NCBI RefSeq assembly: GCF_026914185.1
Contig: NC_070558.1
Coordinates: forward strand, 8,627,501-8,691,500
Length of the DNA stretch: 64,000 bases
Source of the DNA: Puccinia triticina
Taxonomy: Eukaryota; Basidiomycota; Pucciniomycetes; Pucciniales; Pucciniaceae
Reading direction: 5' to 3'
A program made the translations under genes and the position numbers. Position 1 is the stretch's first letter. The number at the start of each line of letters is the position of its first letter. The notes under the pieces are model-generated. The model had not been told where the DNA came from, did not search any database, and worked only from the letters and a program-made list of their open reading frames with translations. Of this stretch, positions 1 to 10,460 are shown piece by piece.

Positions 1-1406
1 GCGAGGTACATCAGGGATCCGAGAGTAGAGCGGTACTCCGTCTGGTCTAGAGGTTTGCCAGAGTGAATTTCAAGCGCTTCATCCGGTAGGGTGCTCCGCT
101 GAGTGAAAACCGGCCTGGAATAATCCGCCACGATCTGGCTGGCAAGCTTTTCTTGGTCGAGTTCCACGACATCAGCTTTCAATTTGATGTTTATACCAAC
201 CAGTTTTGCCACATCATTTGACCATTTTATCTTCATCTCCTTTTCCATCGCCGTCCGTAGTTCTCCCATCAGTCCTTCATTCGACGCCACCGCAAATCCA
301 TTGTCCACATGTAACCAGATTATAATGAAGCTGTTGCCGCGCCGGTAGATGTATAATGACTGTTCTAACTCCGAAGCAATGAATCCCAGGTTTTCCATTT
401 TTGACTTGAAAAACTTCCACCAGCATCGCGCGGCCTGTTTTGTGCCGTACATCGCCTTCTTGAGCTTCATAATTTTCCCTTTCAACTCCGGACAAATTTC
501 TACCGGGGGCTGTACATATACATCTTCTTCAATGGGGCTGTACAAATAAGCCAAACTGACGTCAAAGGTCGCGATCAGATAGTGGTACTTGATGGCTAGG
601 GAGATGAATAGACGAAGAGTGACTAAGGATGCTGTCGGCGCATATGTCTTGTTGCAGTCGCGGCCCATCACTTGGTTGAAACCCTTTGCTACGTATCTTG
701 CGCGGTATATTTCCAGATCATCCCGCTGCATGCCTTCCTTGATAGCGAAAACCCACCTGCACCCCAACGCCTTAGCTCCAGGGAACGGGTCCATCGGTAT
801 CCAGACGTCCAATTCGAAAAACTTGTCAATCTTGTAGTTTGCCGCAGCTTGCCATGCCGTTGAGTCTTTTGCTTGGAGTGCCGACCGGATATTGAGGGGA
901 ATCCGCCGATCCTCATTTAACGGCAAATTTGCTATGGCTTTCTGCTCTGCTTTTGCTTGCTCATCAGTCGTCTCTTCTCCTAGCTTTAGAACTATCTGGT
1001 TGATCATGAAGTCCAGATCGCCACGCTTGGCTTCTTTCTTCTTTACTGGTAAGTTCTGGAACTTGGGAAATATGACCAACGTCGAGTGCAAAATTTGACC
1101 ATTTTGATTAGAGTGTACCAACCATCCTGCCCCAGCTGCCGGGTAACCGATGAGCTTCCCCGAGATGGCTTGCTCTGAGAGTTTGTCGCGCTTCTCCTTT
1201 GGGATGTGTACAATCGCGTCTGCTCCGAATGGGTATAGGACATTCGGATCCACCTCAATGTTGTACAACGCTTTTAGTGGACAGGAGTCTATCTTCTTGT
1301 TCGGGATTCTGTTGTGGATGTGGGCCGCCATGCGGTACGCGTAACTCCAGTACGGACGTGCCATTGCAGACTCGTGTAGCATCGTCCTAGCCATATTGCC
1401 TAGCGT
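1..1406 (-). pseudogene. Copia-1 reverse transcriptase/RNase H part of pol
   Basis: Open in one minus-strand frame from the stop at 1407-1409 to the window edge. It starts with the end of the integrase domain (MARTMLHESAMARPYWSYAY near 1390-1330), then a linker, then the copia RT with motifs ALGCRWVFAIKE, RYVAKGFNQ, TFDVSLAYLYSP and LKKAMYGTKQAARCWW. The RT active-site box (usual YVDD) reads HVDNG near 299-311, so the second catalytic Asp is Asn, which should abolish polymerisation. It is in frame with the upstream integrase block, separated by one TGA. The C-terminus is beyond the window. Confidence 0.8.
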
Positions 1407-2234
1407 TCAATTCACCCTTTCTGCTTCTCCGTTCTGCTCAGGGCTGTACGGTGGGACCGGAGCTAAAGAAACCCCGATGGGTTTGAGGAGCTTCTTCAGC
1501 GATGATGTGTATTCTGGAGCATTGTCGCATTGAATGTTCTTGCGATGCCGGCCAATGGTGACTTTGAGATGATTCAACCATTCCATGATTTTCGCCGGGA
1601 CCTTGCTCCGCTCCACCAAAACGTCGCAGAAGATGTATGTTGTAGCGTGGTCTCTCAAAGTCAGAACGTAGCGTTTTCCCGAAAGGTCATATGAGAATGG
1701 TCCTGCAACGTCCGATACGAGTAAGTCAAGCGGTTCATCTCGTGGAATCAAGGAATTTCCTCCAGGAGATTTCTTATCAACACTTTTAGACTTTGCGCAT
1801 TGAGTACAGAAAAACGAGTCCCATGTTTTTCCTTCAACCTCTTCTGGGTAATGCTGCCTTAGGTATTTTCTCACTACTTCTTCTGATACGTGGCCGAGCC
1901 GTCTATGCCACAAGAAGGGATCAAACAAGGGGCGTTGGGTGACTTTATTCAGGACGAGAGATTGATTTAAATTACTCAGAAACCAACAGAAATTGTGGTA
2001 CAACATGTTAAAGACTAATTTCGAGGGACTAGTCAACGTCGCTTCTCGTCTGCGGAATTCCAGTTGCCATCCCACATTCGTCAGTCTTCCAACCAATAGG
2101 ATGACCCCGTCTACGCCAGGGCAATAGTAGACGTCTTCAATCTTCACTTCGCCTTGCTTCGTTGGGATCGTGATTGTCCCCTTGAGTCTGACATCAACGG
2201 AGCAATCAGCCACTGCCAGCAATATTCTTCTAGG
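1407..2234 (-). pseudogene. Copia-1 integrase block of gag-pol
   Basis: About 270 codons between two in-frame TGA stops. It begins with the tail of the protease domain, then the GAG-pre-integrase zinc region (WHRRLGHVSEE...FFCTQCAKSKS, H-H-C-C), then the integrase core: first Asp in LVSDVAGPF, second in QCDNAPEYTS, and Glu in PEQNGEAERVN, where the TGA follows at once. Catalytic D, D and E are therefore present. There is no start of its own; it is the continuation of the gag-PR frame. Confidence 0.8.
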
Positions 2235-3698
2235 TCAATCGAGTTCTTCAGTCAAGGTGTAGAGTGAGAGGGAACCACTCACATGAGTAGACGCTCCCGA
2301 ATCTAGTAAGATCTTCCCATTGCCGACTTCCGGTATGTCCAGTTGCCAAAGCCGGTTGCTTTTTCCGAACGGCCGTTCAGGCGGAAGGTAGTTCGAACCT
2401 GGTGCATCGTGTCCTTCCGGAGGAGGTCCTATGGCTCCCGACTCAACGTCCTCCCAGAATAGACAACAGTTGTTATGCCAGTGACTGTCTTGCTTGCAGT
2501 AATGGCAGCAAACGCCCCACTTTCCCGCTAGGTGGCTGGTGAGGGGATATCCACGGTAAGCCAACGCCTTCTCAATCGACAGGTTCGGCTTAGGTTGACT
2601 GGTATGCGGGGTGCTCTGTTGATTTTGCCCACTCTTCTGCTGATGTCCGAAGTGCGGTGGAGTGCGTTTGTGAGGTGGCGCGTATCTTCCTGCCATCGAT
2701 CTGACTGCATTCACCGCGTCTAGATCCATCGGGGCGTATGAGTCGTCCATACTTTGGGATGCCTTGTTTTGGGACTTGCCGGACGCAGCCTGGATAACCG
2801 TCATGACATCGTTGAAAGTCGCATCCTTGGTGGCTTCTAGCTTCTGACTAACCATAAATTCGAAAGTCTTTGCATCGATACCGGCCGGTGCCGCAAAGCT
2901 GCTTTGGAGCAGGAGGCCTCCAGCTTCTTCCCACGAGATCTTCAGCTGATTCATCTCGGTCCACACTTTGCTCCAATTTTCTAGGTTCACCTCTGTCTCA
3001 GGCGATCGATCACCGATTAGTTTGGCAAACTGGTTGATGACGTCCAGCTTATGTTGTCTGTCGGACCTGTCGCATTGGTTCTTGAGCTGAGTGAAGATAG
3101 TCCATGGGTTATCCGAGTTCACACCGTCTACTATGTCCAACAGTGTTGTTTTGATTGTCGGCCGCAATAGACAAGCAATGGCCGCCTGATCTTTGGCCGA
3201 CCAAGACACAAAATTCGCCTCGAGCTCGGTAAAAGTCCCTTGATTTTTGAAGACATATTTCAGTGTCCGGTTGATTTTGCGGTCCCAGACTTTGAAGTTC
3301 GCTTTTCCCTCCGCGAGCCGAGTCTTCTTGGGATTGTGCATGTAGTGGAGGTCTAGCGGCTTTTTATGAAAGCTTTGAAGCACGCTGTTGACTCCTTCGG
3401 CTTGCGGGTTTGGGCGGAGGAGATTGACATTGTTGAGTAGACCTTCGAGGCGCTGTGATTTGCCTTTTAGGTGGAAGTAGTCTTTGGCCGATGGTGTTGC
3501 CGCCATTACTACTGAAGTCAAGGAGGAGGGTACTGGTTGGTGATTGTTCTTGTAGTACGCCCGAGTTTTCTCTTCAAAATCTTTGATCGCTTTGATTCTC
3601 TCTTTTTCTTCGATGTCTCTTTCTTTTCGTTGTTTCTCTAGCGTTTCTTCTATTGCTTTCTCTCGAATCTCTTTTAGTTTGCCTCCTCGACCGACCAT
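2235..3698 (-). CDS. Copia-1 gag-protease ORF
   Basis: An ATG-started ORF of 487 codons. Residues 1-60 are charged and helical (REKAIEETLEKQRKERDIEEKE, likely coiled coil). The middle is a Gag capsid-like region (UBN2/retrotran_gag type: FKVWDRKINRTLKYVFKN, WTIFTQLKNQCD). A CCHC knuckle CCHYCKQDSHWHNNCC lies near residue 405 and the aspartic protease motif LLDSGASTHVSG near residue 468. The ORF ends in a TGA that is in frame with the integrase block; CGA there would join them. The start is the ATG about 40 nt inside the element from the inferred LTR end. Confidence 0.75.
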   Translation of the reverse strand: MVGRGGKLKEIREKAIEETLEKQRKERDIEEKERIKAIKDFEEKTRAYYKNNHQPVPSSLTSVVMAATPSAKDYFHLKGKSQRLEGLLNNVNLLRPNPQAEGVNSVLQSFHKKPLDLHYMHNPKKTRLAEGKANFKVWDRKINRTLKYVFKNQGTFTELEANFVSWSAKDQAAIACLLRPTIKTTLLDIVDGVNSDNPWTIFTQLKNQCDRSDRQHKLDVINQFAKLIGDRSPETEVNLENWSKVWTEMNQLKISWEEAGGLLLQSSFAAPAGIDAKTFEFMVSQKLEATKDATFNDVMTVIQAASGKSQNKASQSMDDSYAPMDLDAVNAVRSMAGRYAPPHKRTPPHFGHQQKSGQNQQSTPHTSQPKPNLSIEKALAYRGYPLTSHLAGKWGVCCHYCKQDSHWHNNCCLFWEDVESGAIGPPPEGHDAPGSNYLPPERPFGKSNRLWQLDIPEVGNGKILLDSGASTHVSGSLSLYTLTEELD

Positions 3699-3741
3699 TC
3701 AATGCTGGTCTCCCGAGCTGTGGACTCAGATACCGAATAGC

Positions 3742-4089
3742 AGAACCGGCTTTTAACCTATAAGACGCTCAACGGAGCGAATGCAAATCTGACGACAAGA
3801 AATGCGTCGCCGATCGGTCAGCCTTGCTCGGTATCGTGTCCAACCTCGGTGAGTTAATTGCACATACCTGACGACAAGAAATGCGTCGCCGATCGGTCAG
3901 CCTCGCTCGGTATTGTGTCCAACCTCGGTGAGGAAAGGTTGGAACCGGTACCGGCGGGCTGAGTTAGACTAGGTACAACGCGCAGCCGCAGTATGCATGT
4001 ATGTACAAAGGATCTGATACATGCATATAGTGATGGATAAACTCGGGATGAGTTAAGTTTATCATCTTGGCTGTCCTGGCCCTCTAACA
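3742..4089 (-). repeat. Probable 5' LTR of Copia-1
   Basis: On the minus strand the sequence begins TGTTAGAGGGCC at 4089, a typical copia LTR start, and ends near 3742. It is followed by TCGGTATCTGAGTCC, which resembles the initiator-Met primer site (TGGTATCAGAGCC) with mismatches. The boundary is inferred because the second LTR is outside the window. It holds a 79-bp-period duplication (3789-3932). Confidence 0.5.
3789..3932. repeat. Tandem duplication, period 79 bp
   Basis: A segment of about 65 bp starting CTGACGACAAGAAATGCG occurs at 3789-3853 and again at 3868-3932 with only a few substitutions. It lies in the inferred Copia-1 LTR and may be an internal enhancer-like or replication-slippage duplication. 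Confidence 0.85.
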
Positions 4090-4557
4090 TATGTTTCAAG
4101 ATATTGGGGAGAAACTCATTGGAGCTCCCACTTCATCTGTATTTCACGAACCCCACGCTCCTCATCTTGACGACAAACCTACTTAGTTTGGACTTTGCTG
4201 GCTACGGGTGGACTGGTATGCACCAGAATTGCACATTGTGCCCTCCATACATTTCCACCCCGATCCTTACCAACCCGTCTATCTGTCCGAGCTTTGGGCC
4301 GCGCACATCCTATCATGCGACCATTAGCACCACCCCGGGCCCTGGTGCGGATTCTCTTATTTTTCTGTTTGATAATTTCAAGTTCTCGCCCCCTTTCAGT
4401 CTATAACCGCCACCAACGCCGAATGGAGGCCGGTCGTCTTGCTGAGGGTTCGAAGGCGATAGGGGGTACATCGTCTGGCGTCAGAACAGAGAGCTCTGGG
4501 CAAGTGATATGCAGCTTGGTCAAGACGGACGAAGGTCTTCGGCCGTCCGCAGTCGGT
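4090..4557. other. Unassigned sequence
   Basis: Between the Copia-1 LTR and the long-TIR element. Only overlapping short ORFs without recognisable domains; no convincing splice pattern or repeat seen. Confidence 0.5.
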
Positions 4558-4566
4558 GCCGATACC

Positions 4567-5125
4567 CGAACTTAGCTAAGTCCCTTGATCGGAGGCGCGC
4601 GAGCGCTGTCGCGAAGCGACCCTCCAAAGGAGGGACTTACGACCTACCTCGCAAAACAGTAGGCAGCAGAAATCCCATTTGGCTGGGGAAAATTTTCAAA
4701 ATCTTCAACTCTTGATATCTCAACTCAAGTAAAAGCCATCGAAAATCTGAGCAGACAGATTTGTCCGCCTACATCTGCCCTTTCACTTTCCACCTTCCTG
4801 AGGTCGGATCCCTCCAAAAACACTCTTGAATCCCAAATGAAACAAAAAGGAGTTCATGGGTTTTGGGAGGGCATTGTTCAAACAGGCCTTGGTCAAAGCC
4901 ATACTTTTGACACCTGTCAAAACCTAGCAGCTCTTATTTTTTTTAAAAAAAAATCAAGCTCATGTGTTACAGGTAAAAGAAAGATACCAGCAGAGAGCCA
5001 TGCTTCTTGGCTATTTCTTGAAGCAGCTGACTTGGCCCCAGCTGTCCTTGCGTAGCCTCAACGGAGGGACAAGCAAAAAAGGCTGAAAACAGACATCTGC
5101 TGCCTACTCATTTGCGAGGTAGGGC

Positions 5126-5156
<31 letters not shown>

Positions 5157-5199
5157 CCAGCGCTTGCGCGCCTCCGATCGAGGGACTTAGCTAAGTTCG
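4567..5199. mobile_element. Non-autonomous element with ~100-bp TIRs, Mutator-like (MULE-MITE)
   Basis: Inverted termini of about 100 bp: left from CGAACTTAGCTAAGTCCCTT at 4567, right ending at 5199 with its complement. Both arms contain the GGAGGCGCGC, GAAGCGACCCTCC and TAGGCAGCAG blocks. It is flanked by GCCGATACC (4558-4566) and GCCAATACC (5200-5208), a 9-bp TSD with one mismatch. Long TIRs plus 9-bp TSDs are the hallmark of Mutator-like elements. The 430-bp interior has no coding potential, so movement would depend on a transposase elsewhere. Confidence 0.7.
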
Positions 5200-5210
5200 G
5201 CCAATACCCG

Positions 5211-6440
5211 CCTTGAGCGCCCGGGAAAGCAAAACTCGGAGCTACCTCCGATTACTAAGGATCAGTCACCGATTAATAAGGACGAATCCCTGATTACTAA
5301 GGAACAATCACTCCCCAAGGGCTCCCCCACGGATCCCTCCCTCCTCAACACCATTACTTCCGAGACCGGTACTTCCCCGGAGAAGCTCCCCACTTCTCAA
5401 AAGCTCCGGACAGAGAGTTCCCCGCAAAAAACAGCCCTTGGTCCTCGCGAACAAAGTAAAGACACCTCTCCATTTCAACCCCCCAACACTCAACTCGTCA
5501 AGACATATCCACCCAAGACTGGACCCCCCGACAGTAAAGGACCACTCCCATTGTCCACTCCTGCCGGAAAGTCTTCCCCGCCCAAATACAAACCTTTTCC
5601 TCCAACTTTTTCCCATGAGTTCCCTGAGACAAAGGAGGCACGAAAAGTAAGAAATCTTCATACTATCAACATCTTTTGCTGTTTGGGCAACACAAACCGT
5701 TCAAACCCATGTGTTCCAAATTAAACTCGTGACATCCGTTTGCAGATGCAACAGAAAATAGCGCTGTACCAAGAATGGCTGGAACTTGTGAGTTTTGGAA
5801 TTAATATGGCGAGTTGCTTTTGAAGCATGATCTAACGCGATGCTCTTCAGGCATCAGCTATAGAAGCATACAAACAAAGGTTTCGTGCGAATATAACGTA
5901 TGTGTCCCATGGAAACTTCTTCAACGGCGTAGGGCCAAGTGCCCCGCATGCAATCAACTAATTATCCCATGGGCGGTTGATTCAGGAAATGGCGAGATGC
6001 ATTCAAGAAGCTTTTTGTAAGTGCTGATTCTACCTGGATGTGTCTCTTCCTATTGAACTAATGGTTGAACTTTGTTTGTATTTAATGTAGACCAGAGGGG
6101 TGGGTACAATTCGAATATTTGGCTTTTCCAAAAAAAAGACATGCTAATCACAACCCCAAACCAATTGTGTTACCACAGGGTTCAACCTCCAAAAAAGTGA
6201 AAGGAAATTCCTCAAGCACACAACAGGCTAAAACACTTGAGGAGCCAGAGCTAGAGCCCAAAGTACCCAAGCGTCCACTGTAAGCTACTACAAGCAGATT
6301 TACTCCTGCGGCTTGTTTGATTGCTTGAACTGAACCAACCTCTCCCCCCCTCATTGAATCTGTTTGCTTCAACATAGATTATCTCGGTTAAAAGAATGGT
6401 TCCACCTGAGGAGATGGATGGACTGTATCAAAAAGCTCTG
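5211..6440 (+). pseudogene. Relic of a spliced gene, unrecognised
   Basis: A chain of coding-like exons bounded by good GT-AG sites: about 5241-5646 (Pro/Ser/Lys-rich, no start seen), 5746-5787, 5851-6016, 6091-6283 and about 6377-6440. Exon 3 (SYRSIQTKVSCEYNVCVPWK...KCPACNQ, with paired Cys) joins exon 4 (PEGWVQFEYLAFPKKR...) and exon 5 (LSRLKEWFHLRRW) in one frame. Exons 1-2 end in phase 0 whereas exon 3 needs phase 1, so there is a one-base lesion or a mis-set junction. There is no clear ATG. The right end is close to the Gypsy-1 insertion. Function unknown; it may be the remains of a host gene or of an older element. Confidence 0.3.
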
Positions 6441-6497
6441 ATTCTCCCAATCAAGAGGCTCTCAAGTACATCCACTCTAATCTTTCAAGTTACAGAG

Positions 6498-7616
6498 TGT
6501 CAGCCGGGCTACTGTATTAAGTTAGAGCCCAGCTAACTGATATATAACAATTGTTAAAAATACACATTTATTGCGGCGCAGGTCGCCTTGTATAAAATGA
6601 ATACCATATTCATTATTGAACAATAAAAGTGGTGCAGAGCGCCACGCATACAAAAATGAATATGTAATAAAAGACCTACCCTCGAACGATGTATAGAATC
6701 AAGGAGAGACTGTCAAAACTCCAGCCGCAGGTAGCGGCCGGAGAAAGAATAGTAGCCATGATCCAAAAACCCGTTCTCAGGCCAAGAGAACGGGTTTGCT
6801 ATTGTTGAACTAACAAAAAATCCCGTAGAACGTTCTACACGAAACGGCTGGAGGAGAGTAGTGAAGAAGTAAACTGCTGCGTCTCCCCCGGCCGAAGATG
6901 AACAACCAAGAAAACGTCATAAAGAGTGGAACTCTTCCTCGGACCGAGGAAGAGTAACACTTGTCGTTGAGTAAAGAGGACAAGAGCGATGCGAGCAATA
7001 GAACGCTCTACCACTCCTGTCCTAACTAGTTCTTCCCGCGGCTGAGAAGCCGCGATGAATTTGAAAATAGACCAGCGACCCTACCGGTCGCCTCAAGAAT
7101 ATATAAAGGGAGGCTTCTGAGCGAGTAGAAGCCTCCCCAGATTCATACAAACCATTTCGCCGTACCGCCAGCCTCGCCCTCGTCTACCCGACTAGTCCGC
7201 CAGCCTGACTGTCCTTCAATCTTGGTTTCTCCAGAGTCATTCGTCATTTTTTTATCGTGGACTTTCTCTCCGAGTAAGTCCACTGTTTTTTCTTTCTCTA
7301 TCGGGATATATATCCCCCACCATCTCCTGGGAACGTCTTGCACGTTCGAAATACCCCCTTAACTGGGCCCCAGACGTCACAGGTCACACCACCCCTGCGC
7401 ATAGTGTGCGCAGGCCCTGTAAGATCTTCCGGAGGGCACTTAACCACCCCAGGCGCTCCTGGCCCCTCCGTTAACCCCTTTTTTGGGTATATTAAAAATA
7501 ACTTTAAAGTTATTTTGCACTTTATTGCGCTTTTGCCGCGCGTACCACCGCACCGTTGCGCAGTCACCGGTGTAGCTAGAGGAGTACACATACTCTTGGC
7601 ATCACCGCGCCTGACA
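6498..7616 (+). repeat. Gypsy-1 5' LTR
   Basis: Begins TGTCAGCCGGGCTACT and ends CGCGCCTGACA. Matches the 3' LTR over its whole 1119 bp. Contains a TATA box at 7100-7108 and hairpin-like GC-rich blocks near the 3' end. Confidence 0.95.
7100..7108 (+). promoter_or_regulatory. TATA box of Gypsy-1 LTR
   Basis: TATATAAAG at LTR position 603. The same sequence is at the same offset in the 3' LTR (19107-19115). It would place transcription start near 7130, within the LTR. Confidence 0.6.
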
Positions 7617-7618
7617 AT

Positions 7619-7636
7619 TGGGGGTCTGGCCGGGAA
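7619..7636 (+). promoter_or_regulatory. Primer binding site of Gypsy-1
   Basis: Two bases after the LTR the sequence TGGGGGTCTGGCCGGGAA begins with the TGG expected opposite a tRNA CCA end. I cannot name the tRNA with confidence. Confidence 0.55.
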
Positions 7637-8155
7637 TTACCCTTATAAACCCATAAAACCATAAAAACTTAGTTTTTTCGTTTATCCAACAAGTAAAACT
7701 TAACCAAACCCACTCTTAAGCTTATTTAAGCTTACTTAACTTTTACGTTAAGTCTAAACCCCCGCGCTTCGAGCTCAGTAGGCAATATTGCCCCTTAAAC
7801 TTAATTTATTAAAGTTTATTACCGCTACCTACCCGCTCTCAATAGCGCACTACCCGCGCTACCTAGCGCAAACCTAAGCCGCTCCACTTCGCGCGACTTA
7901 AGCCGCGAACTTCAGCGCAACCAACTCAGAGCACTTTTGTGCTCTCTACCCGCTCTCCGCAGCTCACCACCTGCGCTACTTCGCGCAGAACTACCCCCGC
8001 GCTCTTCCGCGCTATCTAACCGCGCTCTATAGCGCAACATAAACCGCGATTTTTTCGCGTGTATCTTCAGAAGCCTTTAATCCTTCTGTACAATCCTTTT
8101 TACCGCAGAAAAACCGCGAAAAAACCTTTTTCTGACAAAATTTTTTCTTCTTCAG
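7637..8155 (+). other. Gypsy-1 leader region
   Basis: AT-rich poly-pyrimidine sequence followed by many short GC-rich CGCGCT/AGCGCA repeats (7740-8060). I see almost no ATG here, as expected for a translated-RNA leader. It ends in a strong pyrimidine tract and acceptor (TTCTTCTTCAG, 8145-8155) that opens exon 1 of the accessory ORF. Confidence 0.5.
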
Positions 8156-8838
8156 TGGAATTACAGAGGAACGCTGAACTGATTCAGTATTACCTCCGTT
8201 ATCTTAAAGAACAGAGAGAAGAACGTGCCCGGAATTACGTTCCTACCGCCTGGGAGAAGCTTTCGTATGCCGAGCAGCTCAAGATCGCCACCGACCGAAT
8301 TGAACGCGAACAAAAAGAAAGTATCGAAGGAAAACTTCGATTTCAGCTCTTCTTACGTGAACATCGCGCTCGCAAAGCCAAAGCTCGTCTAGAACGCAAA
8401 AGTGAGCTTGAAATTCCTACCTTTTTTAACTACCATTGTTAAAATACTCGCTAACCCTCAATCCCTTTTTTCTACAGTGGTTAGGAAAACCCAATCCGAA
8501 AAGAATCTCGCAGCTGCTGCTGCGCCGAAGCTCGAAGTAGATGTTCCATTGAAGAAACCTACTAGTAAGTTTCATCCCGCTTCTATTCCGCACCGCCGGA
8601 GCACTAACACTTTTGCTGCTCGGATAATAACAGTGCCCGCTCCAAAACCGAACTATGTCGCCGGCACTATACGCCACCCAAGAGATACCCGTAAGTAACT
8701 CTCTCCTGCAAAACTGACTGCAGAAAACCGCATCACTGACCAATCCCTCCGTTCTCCGCAGCTGAAATAGACACAGCTCCCGCCGAGAACTTAGCGGACA
8801 TCGACGTCAGTGACTCCGAACCGGAAGTCGAAAGTTAG
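8156..8838 (+). CDS. Spliced accessory ORF of Gypsy-1, upstream of gag
   Basis: Four exons by consensus GT-AG sites: 8156-8401, 8478-8564, 8634-8690, 8762-8838 (stop TAG), with introns of 76, 69 and 71 nt. Every junction is phase 1 and the frame stays open throughout. The product (about 155 residues) is basic and helical in exon 1 (LRYLKEQREERARNYVPTAW, then REHRARKAKARLERK), Ala/Pro/Lys-rich in exons 2-3 and acidic at the end (DIDVSDSEPEVES). Exon 1 is also open upstream to 8059 but has no in-frame ATG. The acceptor at 8155 would make A|TG if a leader exon ending in A is joined, giving a splice-created start. Gag begins 53 nt downstream. No family recognised; RNA or nucleic-acid binding is only a guess from the charge. 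Confidence 0.6.
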
Positions 8839-8891
8839 TCAAATTTTTACCAGAAACTGACCCCTTATAAAACAAACAAAACACTGATACA

Positions 8892-10460
8892 ATGTCTACC
8901 CGATCTTCCAGACCTGACCTCGAAGGACCCCTTGCCACTCCAAAAAGAGGCAGCCGCAAAGAGTCCGCCATCGGAGGATCTATCGTCGGAGGATCAGTTG
9001 GAGGAGGATCCGGCGGACTTAGAGGTCCCGCTTTGGTTCAAGAAGAACACGGACCCAGCTCTGAGCACCTCAAAAGCCAAAGCTCCGGTGAAAACGGCCA
9101 AAGAGCTGGAGGAAGAGCAAGTCAAGATGATCCAGAACTTGGTGTACGTCCACCGAGCCAACTGGAGAAAATGCATCTCTCTCCAGGCTCAAGGATCTCC
9201 GGAGGAGCTCAAAGCCGGTCTACGCGGAGCTCAAGAGAGCCAAAAAGCGGCTCAGAAGTTTCTCACTCGAAAGGAGTTAGAGTCCTTCGTGGAGGGTTGG
9301 AACCCCTGGACGGTGTTGAAACAGATTGACCCTCCAGCAAGGACTTCAAAAAAACAAAAAGCTCCTCCAACCACTCAAAGCAACCATCTCCGAAAAGACC
9401 GCGGCCGTTGGGCTCAAGTCATGAAGGCAGCGAACACCTTGGAACAAGCCTACGACCAGATGTAGTTGATAGAGATTTCATTTTCCATATGTTTGATAAC
9501 TTGTATGGAAATTTGTCTACATTGCATAGTAACTCTAGTAACCAGTATAAGTTTACAAACAAGAAAATTGTGGAATGTCACACTTCTATTATTAACACTC
9601 TTGAATCTGCTGTCAGTCGTGCAATAGACATGTATCAAGAACATTTTGTTAAAATACCTGAGTTTCGCCAAGATATTGGAGAGATTAAGAGTAAAATGAG
9701 TGAGATAACAAAAAGCCTTGAGAATATGACTGGTACAAATCAGAGTCTACAAGACAAACTTACGGATATTGACATTGATATGGCAGACTTTAAAAGCCAA
9801 ATGTTGTCTACTTTGAAAACTGAGGTTATCAAAGTAAACAGAGAGCGTGAGGAGCATCAATCCGCCCAGTTACAAATTTTGATAGACTTAGTGAGTCATC
9901 AGGAAGATAACATGAAAGAGATGGTAAATAAAATTAACATCTCCACGGCGGAGCAAATCAGCTCTCTGAAACAAGAGATAAAAACTCATAAACTAAATTT
10001 AGCAGGAATACAGACCCCCCCGCATCTGATTCTTAACCCCGAATCTGCTCAGACGGAGGAAGTTAGGTTTAACAATCCTTTACTAAATAACAGGAACAGA
10101 GTGTTCCAACACCAAGAAAGGTCTCTACCTCCTAAAGAAGAGGAACCAACCAGGTCGTCACGCCCAAACGCGGTCAGTGATTCCCAACCTTACCAGGACC
10201 AACCAAGACAGACTACTTCTTTCATGAATAGTTTAGATCCAGTGACCAAATGCAAATTGATGCCTCCAATGAAAGAATGGCCTAAATTCTCTGGAGAAGG
10301 AGAATATGATCACATCCACTTCATAGATTATGTAGATCATCTCCTTGAGTGTTACGAAGCTACGGATGAAGTAGTAACTGCCAGATTACCAAGGTTATTT
10401 GAAGGAGTAGTTTTGGACTGGTTTGTCAGAAAAAAGAAATCTGTTGGAAAAGTAAGTTGA
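8892..10460 (+). pseudogene. Gypsy-1 gag (frame-broken)
   Basis: ATG at 8892 (MSTRSSRPDLEG). The convincing coding then moves to the +1 frame in a GGAGGATC-rich stretch near 8960-9010 and runs (DPADLEVPLWFKKN, RANWRKCISLQAQG) to a stop at 9465. It returns to the first frame near 9455 (VDRDFIFHMFDNLYGNLS) and ends at a TGA, 10458-10460. Residues in the middle (QDIGEIKSKMSEITKSLE...LTDIDIDMADFKSQM) form a long likely coiled coil. The end (WPKFSGEGEYDHIHFIDYV) is the start of the capsid retrotran_gag domain. Two indels plus one nonsense codon, or less likely recoding, break the frame. Confidence 0.7.

Larger units (their letters stand above)
1..4089 (-). mobile_element. Copia-1: Ty1/copia retrotransposon, cut by window edge
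   Basis: A Ty1/copia element read on the minus strand, with domains in the order gag, zinc knuckle, protease, integrase, reverse transcriptase. That order (integrase before RT) defines copia. The right end is a probable 5' LTR (about 3742-4089); the 3' LTR lies left of the window. The polyprotein frame is open over almost 3.7 kb, broken by two in-frame TGA codons (2235-2237 and 1407-1409). Each would be an Arg codon after one C-to-T change. The copy is presumably inactive. No TSD can be tested because one end is missing. Confidence 0.85.

Noticed and set aside
4104..4575. Two overlapping plus-strand ORFs of 100 and 126 codons
   Set aside because: No domain, biased composition, overlap each other; no splice or start support.
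7298..7664. ORFs on both strands in the Gypsy-1 LTR (also 19305-19650)
   Set aside because: Same sequence in both LTRs, in opposite strands, no protein features; they are non-coding LTR.
8892..9329. The 145-codon ORF in the first gag frame as a full gene
   Set aside because: After the first ~25 codons the +1 frame has the better protein-like sequence; the rest of this frame is Gly/Ser/Arg shadow.
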